This document shows, one piece after another, positions 31,190 through 39,321 of a DNA stretch of 47,276 bases; within the stretch, counting starts at the first letter, position 1, and each line of letters opens with the position of its first letter. The notes beneath the pieces are model-generated. The model worked only from the letters and a program-made list of their open reading frames with translations, searched no databases and was not told the origin of the DNA. The DNA is taken from the NCBI GenBank assembly GCA_947624585.1, contig CANQKZ010000008.1, positions 1-47,276 of the forward strand, read 5' to 3'. The position numbers and the translations under genes were made by a program. Source of the stretch: an uncultured Oscillospiraceae bacterium (lineage in GTDB: Bacteria > Bacillota > Clostridia > Oscillospirales > Oscillospiraceae).

Positions 31190-31771
31190 ATGCCCAAAAC
31201 CTTCTACCTCGCCGACTGGCACTACGGCCACGCCAATATCCTCGCCTACGACGACCGGCCCTTCCGGACGGTAGACGAGATGAACGCGGCCCTTGTGGAC
31301 CGCTGGAATCGCGCCGTCTCCCCCGACGATTTCGTCTATATCCTCGGCGATATGTTCTGGTGCGGCCAGCGGGACGCCATTCCCATCCTGGACGCCCTGC
31401 ACGGCCGCAAGGTCCTTGTGCGCGGCAACCACGACCGGGTGGGCGACGACTTCTCCCGGCGGTTTTTGAAAATCTGCGACTACCTGGAGGTCGAGGACGA
31501 TGGCCGCCACATCGTCCTGTGCCACTACCCTATTCCCTGCTTTAATAACCACACCCTCCCTAGCTGGTTCCACTTCTACGGCCATGTCCACAACTCCTTT
31601 GAGTGGAAGATGACCGAGCACTCCGCCCGCCTCATGCGTGACCTCTATATGCGTCCCTGTACGATGATCAACGTGGGCGTCATGATGCCCTGGATGGACT
31701 ATGCCCCACGCACCTTCAGCGAAATCCTCCACGGCGCCGCGGCCTACGACAGACAAACAGAAAAGGAGTGA
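31190..31771 (+). CDS. calcineurin-like metallophosphoesterase, 193 aa
   Basis: ATG at 31190 follows ACGGAGGCTCCCT. The motifs are LADWHYGHANI (D9, H11), LGDMFW (D54), VRGNHDR (N80, H81), LCHYP and FYGHVHN, which together supply the two-metal site. The family cleaves phosphoesters. Small phage members act on nucleotides or RNA ends, including 2',3'-cyclic phosphates in some cases. The true substrate is unknown. Confidence 0.93.
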   Translation: MPKTFYLADWHYGHANILAYDDRPFRTVDEMNAALVDRWNRAVSPDDFVYILGDMFWCGQRDAIPILDALHGRKVLVRGNHDRVGDDFSRRFLKICDYLEVEDDGRHIVLCHYPIPCFNNHTLPSWFHFYGHVHNSFEWKMTEHSARLMRDLYMRPCTMINVGVMMPWMDYAPRTFSEILHGAAAYDRQTEKE

Positions 31772-31776
31772 CCGCC

Positions 31777-32070
31777 ATGGTAGATATCAGCACTCTCAAC
31801 CCCGGCGACCGCGTCCGCATCGTAGACCGCTGGCCCGCCGACGGATCAGCGAGGCAGAATCCGGATGGGAAAATGGATAAATGGCTGGGCAGTGTTATGA
31901 CGGTCAGTGGGGTCGGTAATGACTTCGTCAAGATGCTGGAGGATTGCAATGATAGGAACAGCTGGCGCGGCTGGGCTTGGAACTCTTTCACAATCGCCTA
32001 CGTGATAGAGGATGACGCCGATTTTTCTCCCGCCCCCGAGTCCGACTTCCTCTCCCTCATCGCCCCTTAA
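31777..32070 (+). CDS. SH3-like small protein with shared C-terminal tail, 97 aa
   Basis: ATG at 31777 follows AAAAGGAGTGACCGCC. LNPGDRVRIVDRWPADGSARQ and GKMDKWLGSVMTV are nearly the same as in the 10825 protein, at DNA level as well. The tail is DFSPAPESDFLSLIAP. It is a clear duplication within the genome. Confidence 0.82.
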   Translation: MVDISTLNPGDRVRIVDRWPADGSARQNPDGKMDKWLGSVMTVSGVGNDFVKMLEDCNDRNSWRGWAWNSFTIAYVIEDDADFSPAPESDFLSLIAP

Positions 32071-32195
32071 ACGGGCCCTGTTGGAAAAAAATCTCCGCCT
32101 CGACCGCCTGTGCCGCAACGCTTTTCGGCCCCCTTGATGGGCTGTAGGTATGCAGCCAAATCATCTCGCGGCCGCATTTTGAAAGGAGCCTGCCC

Positions 32196-32402
32196 ATGGA
32201 TCTTCCAAAGAACGAGCCCGTCTGGGAGCGCCTCCTGGACCGCACCGGCCGTCCGCGGTTTTTCATCACCAGCCGCCCCGCGCGGGACGTATACTTCCTA
32301 TATGAGGCGGCCCCGGGCGGTTTTTCAAAGCTCGGCCGCGCCCGCACGCCGCCGGAGCTCAAGGAAAAATATCGCGTACAGGAGGCGCTTGACGACGTGT
32401 AA
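32196..32402 (+). CDS. small hypothetical protein, 68 aa
   Basis: ATG at 32196 follows GAAAGGAGCCTGCCC. The product MDLPKNEPVWERLLDRTG to KYRVQEALDDV carries two GGTTTTTCA motifs in different frames. The 125-base spacer in front has a GGCTG/CAGCC hairpin. Function is unknown. Confidence 0.6.
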   Translation: MDLPKNEPVWERLLDRTGRPRFFITSRPARDVYFLYEAAPGGFSKLGRARTPPELKEKYRVQEALDDV

Positions 32403-32435
32403 CGAAATTATCTATCAAAGCGGCGGCGGAACGGC

Positions 32436-32464
32436 TTGAAAACCGCCCTCCGCCGTGATAAAAT
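32436..32464 (+). promoter_or_regulatory. candidate sigma-A promoter
   Basis: TTGAAA, 17-base spacer, TAAAAT, starting about 28 bases before the ribosome site of the 32499 gene. A CGGCGGA/TCCGCCG hairpin overlaps the spacer. Confidence 0.45.
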
Positions 32465-32498
32465 AGGCAAAAACAACCTATAAAAAGGAGTTGATTTC

Positions 32499-32879
32499 TT
32501 GAGCGATGCCGCCGACAAGGGCTGTCTCTCCGACGACCGCATGGAGGAGCTTCTGGATGCCCTCTGCGAGCAGATCGCGCTTGACGAGAGCCGTCCCTCC
32601 GTAGTGGACCCGGAGCGATACAGCCAAATGAACGAAGCCTACAGGATCCTGCGCGCCCTCACCCAGGACGTTCGCGGGCTTCATCTCACCTATGAGCTCA
32701 ACAAGCCCTTCCCGTCCACCGGCTCCATCACCCTGGAGGGGAAAATGATCTGGGTCCGCGGCTCCAAGTGGTTTTTGAAGGCCGCGAAGCTCGCGGATAA
32801 TTTTGAGGTCTACCCGCTCACCAACGGCCGGGTCCGCATGAGCTTCTGCTTCAACGACCTGACCACACCCATCCAGTAA
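32499..32879 (+). CDS. hypothetical protein, 126 aa, TTG start
   Basis: TTG at 32499 follows AAAAAGGAG. The N-terminal half is helical and acidic (DDRMEELLDALCEQIALDESR), and the C-terminal half is beta-rich (ITLEGKMIWVRGSKWFLKAAK). It heads a short operon of four genes to 34102. The family is not recognised. Confidence 0.7.
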   Translation: MSDAADKGCLSDDRMEELLDALCEQIALDESRPSVVDPERYSQMNEAYRILRALTQDVRGLHLTYELNKPFPSTGSITLEGKMIWVRGSKWFLKAAKLADNFEVYPLTNGRVRMSFCFNDLTTPIQ

Positions 32880-32888
32880 GGAGGCGCC

Positions 32889-33245
32889 ATGAAAGACATA
32901 GCCTGGTATAAGGACACCGCCGACCTCGTCAATGAAGCCTCCGCCGCGTTCGGCCCCTCCGTCGTCCTGAACGCCCAGCGCCTCGGCCTTCTCAGCCGGA
33001 TCTGCGCCATGGTGGACGACTACGCCCGCTGTGTGGAGGCCAAGACCGTGGACGTGTCCGTGGACGAGGAGACCCGCACCCTGGTTTTTGCCGTTTGCAG
33101 CGACGAGCTCATCGTCGAGCCCGGCCCATCCGCCGTGTTTTTCCCCCTGGTCTCCGCCTCGGACGCCTTTCGTTTCTCCCAATCCGGCGGCGACCTGCTC
33201 ACCGAGTTTTTCATAGAAGGATTGTGGGCTGACCGGGATGGATAA
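32889..33245 (+). CDS. hypothetical protein, 118 aa
   Basis: ATG at 32889 follows AAGGAGGCGCC. A helical start (DIAWYKDTADLVNEASAAFG) is followed by strands (KTVDVSVDEETRTLVFAVCSDELIVE). The stop overlaps the next start. No domain is recognised. Confidence 0.7.
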   Translation: MKDIAWYKDTADLVNEASAAFGPSVVLNAQRLGLLSRICAMVDDYARCVEAKTVDVSVDEETRTLVFAVCSDELIVEPGPSAVFFPLVSASDAFRFSQSGGDLLTEFFIEGLWADRDG

Positions 33246-33468
33246 CGAACGGCGCAAAACTCTCCGGGAGGTCTCCCGCGTCCTCTCCTCCGCCGCCTTC
33301 ACGGTGGAGCGCGTCTGCGACCGGGAGTCCGACTGCCTGGAAAATTACCCGGAAAATCTCCAGGGCACCGAACGATACGAAAAAATGGAACGCGCCGTGG
33401 ACAGCCTCACCGAAGCGTCCGAAAAGCTGGACGAAGCCATGACCTGTATCCTGGCGGCCCTGGAATAA
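33238..33468 (+). CDS. small helical protein, 76 aa
   Basis: ATG at 33238 overlaps the previous gene by eight bases. It is all helical and charged (RKTLREVSRVLSSAAFTVERVC and ERAVDSLTEASEKLDEAMTC) and a likely coiled coil. Function is unknown. Confidence 0.65.
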   Translation: MDNERRKTLREVSRVLSSAAFTVERVCDRESDCLENYPENLQGTERYEKMERAVDSLTEASEKLDEAMTCILAALE

Positions 33469-33490
33469 AAAATGTTAAAGGAGACAACCC

Positions 33491-34102
33491 ATGCTTGATT
33501 TTTTCCTTGCCCTTCTCGGCACCGGCTTTTACAGCGCCAAAGCCATCGGCAAAAAGGTGGACGACGCGGCGTATAAGCAAAAGAAGGAGGAGGACGGCAT
33601 CGCCCGCAACAAGGTGGAGATCCCATGGATTCACTCCGTCACCGACTACGACCTTGAAAAACAGTACAATTCCATGATGGACAATCCGTCAGACCGCCCG
33701 GAGCTTTGGGAAAAGATCCGTCCTGTTGCCGAGGGAATCGTAGACTCCACTCCGGAGAAGGAGCTTTTTGCCAACCTTGGCCCCACACCCAGCTATTATC
33801 ACAGCCGCCGGGAATACCTCATGAAGGTGCTCTGTGCCTCAAGGGAAAGTGTTCTCAGGATCATGCTTGCCTTCCACGGGAAAGTCCCGGAACAGGACGC
33901 TCGAATGGGCGTATTCAAACGGCTTAGCTTTGACGACTATCCAACTAATCCAGGCATCTCCGGTTCAGAATCGCCGCATAATGCGGCGATTCTACGCTGG
34001 ACAGAGCAGGAGCTCCGTCGTCACGGTGTCCAATGCACATTGTGTAGCGCCGGTAAGAAATACGAGGGCAGATATCCCACTCTTTACTGGCGGATCATCT
34101 AA
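33491..34102 (+). CDS. hypothetical protein with N-terminal hydrophobic segment, 203 aa
   Basis: ATG at 33491 follows AAAGGAGACAACCC. The first 17 residues (MLDFFLALLGTGFYSAK) are hydrophobic and followed by a charged helix (KKVDDAAYKQKKEEDG), so it may be membrane-anchored. The remainder is soluble and ends CSAGKKYEGRYPTLYWRII. Function is unknown. Confidence 0.65.
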   Translation: MLDFFLALLGTGFYSAKAIGKKVDDAAYKQKKEEDGIARNKVEIPWIHSVTDYDLEKQYNSMMDNPSDRPELWEKIRPVAEGIVDSTPEKELFANLGPTPSYYHSRREYLMKVLCASRESVLRIMLAFHGKVPEQDARMGVFKRLSFDDYPTNPGISGSESPHNAAILRWTEQELRRHGVQCTLCSAGKKYEGRYPTLYWRII

Positions 34103-34113
34103 AACAAAACCCA

Positions 34114-34146
34114 GCGGGCCGCCTATCCGGGGCGGCCCGCTTATCA
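34114..34146 (+). terminator. intrinsic terminator
   Basis: A perfect 10-bp stem GCGGGCCGCC/GGCGGCCCGC is followed by TTATCATT. It closes the operon that starts near 32499. Confidence 0.8.
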
Positions 34147-34209
34147 TTCTGTCAAAAGTAAAGTATCGGCAACTACTTTTTTATATTCAAAAAAACTTTC
34201 TATTTTCTC

Positions 34210-34238
34210 TTGACAAAGCTATGATGCTGTATTATCAT
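34210..34238 (+). promoter_or_regulatory. sigma-A promoter
   Basis: TTGACA, 17-base spacer, TATCAT, in an AT-rich 100-base stretch. It drives the 106-aa gene at 34298. Confidence 0.8.
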
Positions 34239-34297
34239 AGATGCATACTCGATTTTAAAGTATTGTTTAACCCACTATTAAGGAGGTCGCCTGCGAT

Positions 34298-34618
34298 ATG
34301 AAAACACGTCTGTCCCTCGGTGAGTTTCGCTCCTACTTATCCGGGCGCCGCCTGTCCAAAATCTCCTATCTGTCGGAGGATCAACCCTTCCAAAGCGGCC
34401 CCTGCCGGTTTTCTCTATCCTTTTCGACCGTCGCCGTCTCCGAACAGCCGAACCTGGTGGTTTTGAAGCGCAAAGACGGAGATATGCTCTGGTTCTCCCA
34501 CGTCCGCTCCGTGGAAGTCGATGAGGATTCCTCCGTCCTCGGTACAGTCTTTCGCGTCCTGTGCGATTTCCCCGAGGCTGCCGCCAAAAAGCGCCCCTAT
34601 ATCCTCATAGCATCATAA
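34298..34618 (+). CDS. hypothetical protein, 106 aa
   Basis: ATG at 34298 follows AAGGAGGTCGCCTGCGAT and has its own promoter. MKTRLSLGEFRSYLSGRRLSKISYLSEDQPF and an LVVLKRKDGDMLWFSHVRSVEVDE core suggest a small beta-barrel. Its 3' end overlaps tail-to-tail by 14 bases with the integrase-like gene on the minus strand. Confidence 0.7.
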   Translation: MKTRLSLGEFRSYLSGRRLSKISYLSEDQPFQSGPCRFSLSFSTVAVSEQPNLVVLKRKDGDMLWFSHVRSVEVDEDSSVLGTVFRVLCDFPEAAAKKRPYILIAS

Positions 34619-35558
34619 AGGCCAGCTTCCACCGCCTGTAGTCCTCCATATATTGGCGCTCAAATTTCATTTTTACCGTCCTGTCCCGGGTCGTCGAATA
34701 AAGCCCCTCCGCCTTTCCCTTGGCGACCTGCCGGTCAGCCTGTTCGGAGAAATCCACGGGCAGCCCGGCTCTTTCGTTCTCATATGTCCTGTAAAAGAGC
34801 CCCGACATTTCCACTCGCTGATAACTCATGTGCATATCCGTTCGCCCCTCCTCAACAGCGACGGCGTTTTTCAGGGACAATGCCCTTCTGAGTCCCAGGA
34901 CCCGCACGTCTCCCTTGAATCCCCGCAGGAGCAGGTCCCCAGGTGTCCTGTCTTTTACCACATCCTTATAATTTGGGTGCCGGTACACGATGGTGGGCAA
35001 GCAGGCCGCCATCTGAAAGGCCGGGATAGCCTCCCGATACAGCGGGTAGCTCTCCCCCTCGTGCAGGATACGCTGGTTTTGGAAATCCACCTCCGCCGAT
35101 TGCACCTTCACCGCCTCATCCTCGTCCATCCCGGCAAAGCCCATCCAATAAAAGCACCGGTAGAGGTTGTCCACCGTCCCGTCTTCCTCCGGCTCAAAGA
35201 TCTGATTCAGAGTCTTCTGGAGATGCACCGGTCCCGTCACCATCCTGGTCCGCACGTTTTCAAGCCCCGAGGGCATCACCTCCAGCATCCCCTGGCAGGC
35301 TCCCGGCACGCGGTTAGCGATGCACCACCCCACGTAGCGGCGCAAAAGTCCGATTACCGCCAGCCGGCTGTACGATCTGTACCCCGTCACGGTCTCTATA
35401 ACGGGGGCCAGCTCCTCCGCGTTCCTGGTACATAGGTCCGCACCCCAGCTTTCCTCATAGGACTCCAGGCTGTTGAACGTCTGCCTGGCACGTTTGGCTA
35501 CGGTGTCACTGCGCGTATACTCCCGGATGAACCTTTTTTTAAGCTCTTCGTTGTACAT
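34605..35558 (-). CDS. integrase-like/phage regulatory protein, 317 aa
   Basis: ATG at 35558 on the minus strand. The first 100 residues (LKKRFIREYTRSDTVAKRARQTFNSLESYEESWGADLC, RLAVIGLLRRYVGWCIANRVPG) form a SAM-like core-binding domain as in tyrosine recombinases. A diverged catalytic-like part follows (WMGFAGMDEDEAVKVQSAEVDF, YQRVEMSGLFYRTYENERAG). The usual RHRY set is not complete, so recombinase activity is doubtful. Similar proteins are common in Clostridial prophages. Confidence 0.7.
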   Translation of the reverse strand: MYNEELKKRFIREYTRSDTVAKRARQTFNSLESYEESWGADLCTRNAEELAPVIETVTGYRSYSRLAVIGLLRRYVGWCIANRVPGACQGMLEVMPSGLENVRTRMVTGPVHLQKTLNQIFEPEEDGTVDNLYRCFYWMGFAGMDEDEAVKVQSAEVDFQNQRILHEGESYPLYREAIPAFQMAACLPTIVYRHPNYKDVVKDRTPGDLLLRGFKGDVRVLGLRRALSLKNAVAVEEGRTDMHMSYQRVEMSGLFYRTYENERAGLPVDFSEQADRQVAKGKAEGLYSTTRDRTVKMKFERQYMEDYRRWKLAFMML

Positions 35559-35567
35559 AGAGGTCCC

Positions 35568-36002
35568 TCACGCCGCCTTGGCCGCCATAGCGGCCGCCTT
35601 TTTCCAAACCGCCACCAGCATTTCCAAATCCAGATACGCGATAGCACAGCTGGCAAGGACGCTTGCCTCGGCGACCTTCCGCATATAGGCGTCAGGCAGA
35701 GTCGTCAGATACCCCATCACCCGCTCCTTGGACATACACTCCGGGTTTTCACACAGGACCACACTGTCCTTCAAAAGCCCGGAATCGCAGGCCCGCACCA
35801 GCACATGGGTCGGCTGCCCGACCTTTTTTACAGCGCTCGTCAGCGGCAGAGCCACAATGTTCGGGCTGTGTGCGTTCCCGATGTTGTTCTGGAAAACGAC
35901 CCCAGGCCTCACCCCGTTCTGCTCACTCCCGATGCCCTCAAACCGCATCAGGTACACCTCGCCGATCCGCATCTCCCGCTTTTTCTCATCCCGGTTTTCC
36001 AT
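35568..36002 (-). CDS. MazF/PemK-family toxin-like protein, 144 aa
   Basis: ATG at 36002 on the minus strand, with GAGAGGAGAGCGAAT upstream. MRIGEVYLMRFEGIGSEQNGVRPGVVFQNNIGN is the MazF/PemK opening, and NIVALPLTSAVKKVGQPTHVLV and SVVLCENPECMSKERVMGYL continue the fold. These are mRNA interferases. No cognate antitoxin is recognisable next to it. The downstream integrase-like gene is ten bases away and co-transcribed. Confidence 0.88.
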   Translation of the reverse strand: MENRDEKKREMRIGEVYLMRFEGIGSEQNGVRPGVVFQNNIGNAHSPNIVALPLTSAVKKVGQPTHVLVRACDSGLLKDSVVLCENPECMSKERVMGYLTTLPDAYMRKVAEASVLASCAIAYLDLEMLVAVWKKAAAMAAKAA

Positions 36003-36020
36003 ATTCGCTCTCCTCTCTCA

Positions 36021-36047
36021 CCGCGCGGTCTTCCGCGCGGGTTTTTT
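36021..36047 (+). terminator. intrinsic terminator, + strand
   Basis: CCGCGCGG/CCGCGCGG with a four-base loop followed by GTTTTTT on +. It lies in the leader of the minus-strand toxin gene, where it would block antisense + transcription, and forms the same hairpin in the toxin mRNA leader. Confidence 0.75.
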
Positions 36048-36074
36048 ATGGGGTTTGCTATGTCCTGTGATGCG

Positions 36075-36103
36075 AGTATAGCAGATTTTTCCCGCGGTGT
36101 CAA
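36075..36103 (-). promoter_or_regulatory. strong sigma-A promoter, minus strand
   Basis: Read on the minus strand: TTGACA, exactly 17 bases, TATACT. It drives the toxin/integrase-like pair with a leader of about 65 bases. Confidence 0.85.
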
Positions 36104-36124
36104 GGCAATTATATTAGTCGAAAC

Positions 36125-36335
36125 GAAACTGGCAGAAAAAGGCCAACGGCCTTTTTCTGCCAAAGGAAACGTGCGAAAAGCCTCCGTACACGCCTGCGGG
36201 CGCGTGTCGAAGGCCAACCGCCCCGCAGGGGCGGCTCTTAGGCCGGAGACGAGCTGGCACGGCCGAAGGCCGTGACTGAGGGGTTTCCGACGTACATGCC
36301 GCCGGAAAAAATGCTCGATAGGCGAATTTTTCCCC
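36125..36335 (-). repeat. hairpin cassette with conserved linkers, copy N
   Basis: On the minus strand, block 1 (36284-36320) repeats TATCGAGCATTTTTTCCGGC...GTACGTCGGAAA, and block 2 (36158-36179) repeats TTTTCGCACGTTTCC-TTTGGCA. Between and after them are hairpins unrelated to copy P: CACGGCC/GGCCGTG, CCGCCCC/GGGGCGG, ACACGC/GCGTGT, and a perfect GGCAGAAAAAGGCC/GGCCTTTTTCTGCC. The block 1 stem has changed on both sides relative to copy P. It lies upstream of the ERF gene. Confidence 0.8.
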
Positions 36336-36373
36336 AAGTTTGGTTCTATCAAAGAAATTTTAGGAGGTTTTCT

Positions 36374-37078
36374 ATGTCCGATTCAACACCCGGCATGAAC
36401 ATCTACCAGAAGCTCGCGGAGATCCGCAAGCAGGTGGAGGTCATGCGCAAAACAAAAAAGGGCTTCAACTTTACCTACGTCCCGGAGGACGAGATTCTGG
36501 CCAAGGTCACGGTGTACATGCGGCGCTTTCACCTCTCCCTCGTCCCCTCGATCAGCGCCGGCACCACCGAGGTGAACCCCATCTCCTACACCAAGACCCG
36601 CGTAGACAAGACCGGCAAGCCTTACACAGAAGAAATTAACGAGGTCATCGTCAAGTCCGAGATGACCTGGACCTGGATCAACAACGACAACCCGGAGGAG
36701 CGCGTCGTGGTTCCCTGGGTCATGGTCGGCCAACAGGGGGACGCCTCCCAGGCCTTCGGCTCCGGCCTCACCTACTCAAGCCGCTACTTCCTCCTGAAGT
36801 ATTTCAACGTCGCCACCTCCGACGACGACCCGGACAAGTTCCGCGACAAGCAGAAAAAGGCCGAGGCAGCGGAGGACGCCCTGGTTGCCGAGGCCATCAT
36901 CCGCGATTTTGACGTCCTGGTCCGCTCCCATCTCGCCGCGCATCCGGAAGCCAAGGAGGAGGTCAAGAAGTTCATCACCGGGTATGTGAAGAACGGCGAC
37001 TATTTCACGATCTCTCAATCCGCCGTGGCCTCCAGGCTCATGTCGGATTTCCGGGATAAATATAAAGTGAAGGAGTGA
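36374..37078 (+). CDS. erf: ERF-family single-strand annealing protein, 234 aa
   Basis: ATG at 36374 follows TTAGGAGGTTTTCT. NIYQKLAEIRKQVEVMRKTKKGFNFTYVPEDEILAKV and the GQQGDASQAFGSGLTYSSRYFLLKYFNV block are ERF hallmarks, and DDDPDKFRDKQKK follows. ERF proteins anneal complementary single strands in phage recombination. The SSB-like gene follows directly, as is usual. Confidence 0.95.
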   Translation: MSDSTPGMNIYQKLAEIRKQVEVMRKTKKGFNFTYVPEDEILAKVTVYMRRFHLSLVPSISAGTTEVNPISYTKTRVDKTGKPYTEEINEVIVKSEMTWTWINNDNPEERVVVPWVMVGQQGDASQAFGSGLTYSSRYFLLKYFNVATSDDDPDKFRDKQKKAEAAEDALVAEAIIRDFDVLVRSHLAAHPEAKEEVKKFITGYVKNGDYFTISQSAVASRLMSDFRDKYKVKE

Positions 37079-37083
37079 TCTCT

Positions 37084-37464
37084 ATGGGTTTCAGAACAGG
37101 CGCGTATGCCAAGATCTGGGACGTGTCCCCCATGAGCGACACAAGCACCAAGCTCCGGCTCTCTGTCAGCCGGAAGAACAAGAAGACCGGCGAGTTTGAG
37201 GAGGATTTTTCCGGCTTTGTCCTCGCCATTGGCACCGCCAACGCCGCTAAGGCCGCGAAGCTCTCCAAGGGTGACCGCATCAAGCTGGGCGACGTGGACG
37301 TGTCCACCAAGTACGATAGGGACAGCAAGACCACCTACGTCAACTACAAGCTCTTTTCCTTCGACCTCTCCGACGCCCCCGCCGGCAATAACGCCGGCCT
37401 CTACGAACCTCCCCAGCCGGACGTGGACAGCGGAGACGCCGACGACGGCCACCTCCCCTTTTAA
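37084..37464 (+). CDS. SSB-like single-stranded DNA-binding protein, 126 aa
   Basis: ATG at 37084 lies after GAAGGAGTGATCTCT. The core (TGAYAKIWDVSPMSDTSTKLRLSVSRKNKKTGEFEE...GDRIKLGDVDVSTKYDRDSKTTYVNYKLFSF) fits an OB fold. The end DVDSGDADDGHLPF is the acidic, hydrophobic-tipped tail by which SSBs recruit partners. Sequence is diverged from housekeeping SSB. Confidence 0.82.
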   Translation: MGFRTGAYAKIWDVSPMSDTSTKLRLSVSRKNKKTGEFEEDFSGFVLAIGTANAAKAAKLSKGDRIKLGDVDVSTKYDRDSKTTYVNYKLFSFDLSDAPAGNNAGLYEPPQPDVDSGDADDGHLPF

Positions 37465-37489
37465 TAGCGGCCATACGCAGGCATAACCG

Positions 37490-38278
37490 ATGGACAAATG
37501 TCCTGTTGACGATCCGCGCGGTATGGTCTGGAGCTACTCCCGGGCCCGCTCCTTCGAGGACTGCCCCTACCGGTGGTTTTTGAGATACATAAAGTCCCCT
37601 CCCGAGGCGCCCCGGGACACTTTTTTTGCCTCCTACGGCCACTTCCTCCATGGGCTTTTGGACTCCTGGTACAAAAGCCCGCCGGAGGCTAAGCCGGACC
37701 TGCGCCTTGCCTACCTCACCCGTTTTCGGGAGGAGGTCCGCGGAACCCCACCCAGCGAAAAGGTTTTTGAGACATACTTTAAGGACGGTCTTTCCTACGT
37801 CTCCGGCTTCAAACCCTTCCCCTTCCGCCCCATCGGAACGGAGGTGGAGGTCCGCTATACGCTGGACGGCCTACCCATGCGCGGTTTTCTGGATTTTTTA
37901 GGGCGCGGGGAGGACGGCTCATTGGCGCTGGTGGACCACAAATCCCGTGCCCTCCGCCCCCGGAGCCGCCGGGCAGCCCCCACCAAAAACGACCTGGAGC
38001 TGGACGCCTATTTTCGCCAGCTCTATCTTTATGCCCCGGCTGTGGAGCAGACCTTCGGGGAAAAGCCAAAAACGCTGTGCCTCAACTGTTTTCGCACGGG
38101 GTCCCTGATTACGGAGCCATTCGACCCCTCCGCCTTTGACCGGGCCAAATCCTGGTTTTTCTCCTGCGTAGACCGCGCCTCTCACGAGCGCGACTTTCCG
38201 CCGCGCCCGGAGTGGTTCAAATGCAACTTCCTGTGCGAGTACGCCGCCGACTGTGAATACTTTAATTTAATTAAATAG
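37490..38278 (+). CDS. PD-(D/E)XK nuclease (RecB/Cas4-like), 262 aa
   Basis: ATG at 37490; the preceding AGGCATAACCG is a weak ribosome site. VWSYSRARSFEDCPYRWFLRYI is the helical motif with a first Cys, GFLDFLGRGEDGSLALVDHKS carries the catalytic Asp, Asp and Lys, and YFRQLYLYAPAV is the QxxxY helix. FKCNFLCEYAADCEYF at the C-terminus supplies three more Cys, giving a likely 4Fe-4S cluster as in Cas4/AddB. It likely works with ERF and SSB as a recombination exonuclease. Confidence 0.88.
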   Translation: MDKCPVDDPRGMVWSYSRARSFEDCPYRWFLRYIKSPPEAPRDTFFASYGHFLHGLLDSWYKSPPEAKPDLRLAYLTRFREEVRGTPPSEKVFETYFKDGLSYVSGFKPFPFRPIGTEVEVRYTLDGLPMRGFLDFLGRGEDGSLALVDHKSRALRPRSRRAAPTKNDLELDAYFRQLYLYAPAVEQTFGEKPKTLCLNCFRTGSLITEPFDPSAFDRAKSWFFSCVDRASHERDFPPRPEWFKCNFLCEYAADCEYFNLIK

Positions 38279-38298
38279 AAGGAAAGGAGGCTCAAAGC

Positions 38299-39321
38299 TT
38301 GCGAGCTGAAGAAAATTTTGCCCGCGTAGAGAGTGAGTCCGGCATCATCGCCACCCTCGTAAAGCACCCCGAGTTTTCGTTCTACTCAGAAAATCTTCTC
38401 CCCAATCACTTCTTTGACGAGGACAACCGCTGTATCTACGCCGCCATCTGCGAGCTTGCCAGAAGCGGCGTCAAGACGGTGGACCCCTACAACATCATGG
38501 AGGTTTTGGGGAAAAGCCCCGCCACACGGCGGGTTTCCGACCGCCTGAGCGTGGACTCCCTCTATACCCTCATGGAGGTGAGCGACAGCATCTGCCGCCA
38601 CTCGGTGGAGGAGTATAGGCTCCTGGTCTCCAACGTCCTGGAGGCCGCCATGCGCCGGGACCTCTACCGGCGCCTCCGGGAGTGTGAGGACGTCTGCATG
38701 GACGCCTCCCAGAAGGACGTGGAGAGCCGCGTCAGCAAGCTCCTGGACGACGTGCTGGTCAGCTACTCCAGCGTCGTGGATATCCCCCAGTTCAAGGACG
38801 TGGTGGACGACTGCTACGCCCTCATCAAGAGCCGCCAGGCCGAGGGCTACGCCGGCATCCCCTTTAAATTCCCGGCGCTCAACGAGTACGCCACCATCGA
38901 GCGCGGCGAGCTTTTCATCTTCGGCGCGGAGCAGAAGCAGGGCAAGAGCATGATGCTTTTAAACTGCGCCGTGGATCTCCTAAAGCGCGACCAGGCGGTT
39001 TTGTATCTGGACAGTGAACTCAACACCCGCCTTTTTACAGCCCGCATCCTCGCCCACCTCACCGGCATCGAATACAAGGCTCTTGTCTCCGGCCGGTACG
39101 ACGAGGAGGGCGAGCGCCGTATCCAGGCGGCCATTGCCTGGCTCAAGACCCGCCGCTTCACCCACATCTACATCCCCCTCTTCGACCCCCAGAGCATCTA
39201 CGCCGCCGTCAAAAAGGTCTACCACACCCAGGGCCTCGACGTCCTCATCGTGGATTATTTCAAGGGTCGGGGCGAAGGCGACGCCTTCGACAGCTATCAA
39301 GAGCTCGGCCGATTTGTGGAT
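38299..39321 (+). CDS. dnaB: DnaB-like replicative helicase, exon 1 (341 codons)
   Basis: TTG at 38299 follows GGAAAGGAGG. The N-terminal domain (ESESGIIATLVKHPEFSFYSENLLPNHFFDEDNR) is followed by the RecA-like core with Walker A FGAEQKQGKSMML (about 207-219) and Walker B VLIVDYFKG (about 315). The exon stops after ELGRFVD at codon 341, where a group I intron begins. The reading frame joins perfectly to 40263, giving a 443-residue helicase. Unspliced translation would add RRRVHVKLI and stop. Confidence 0.93.
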
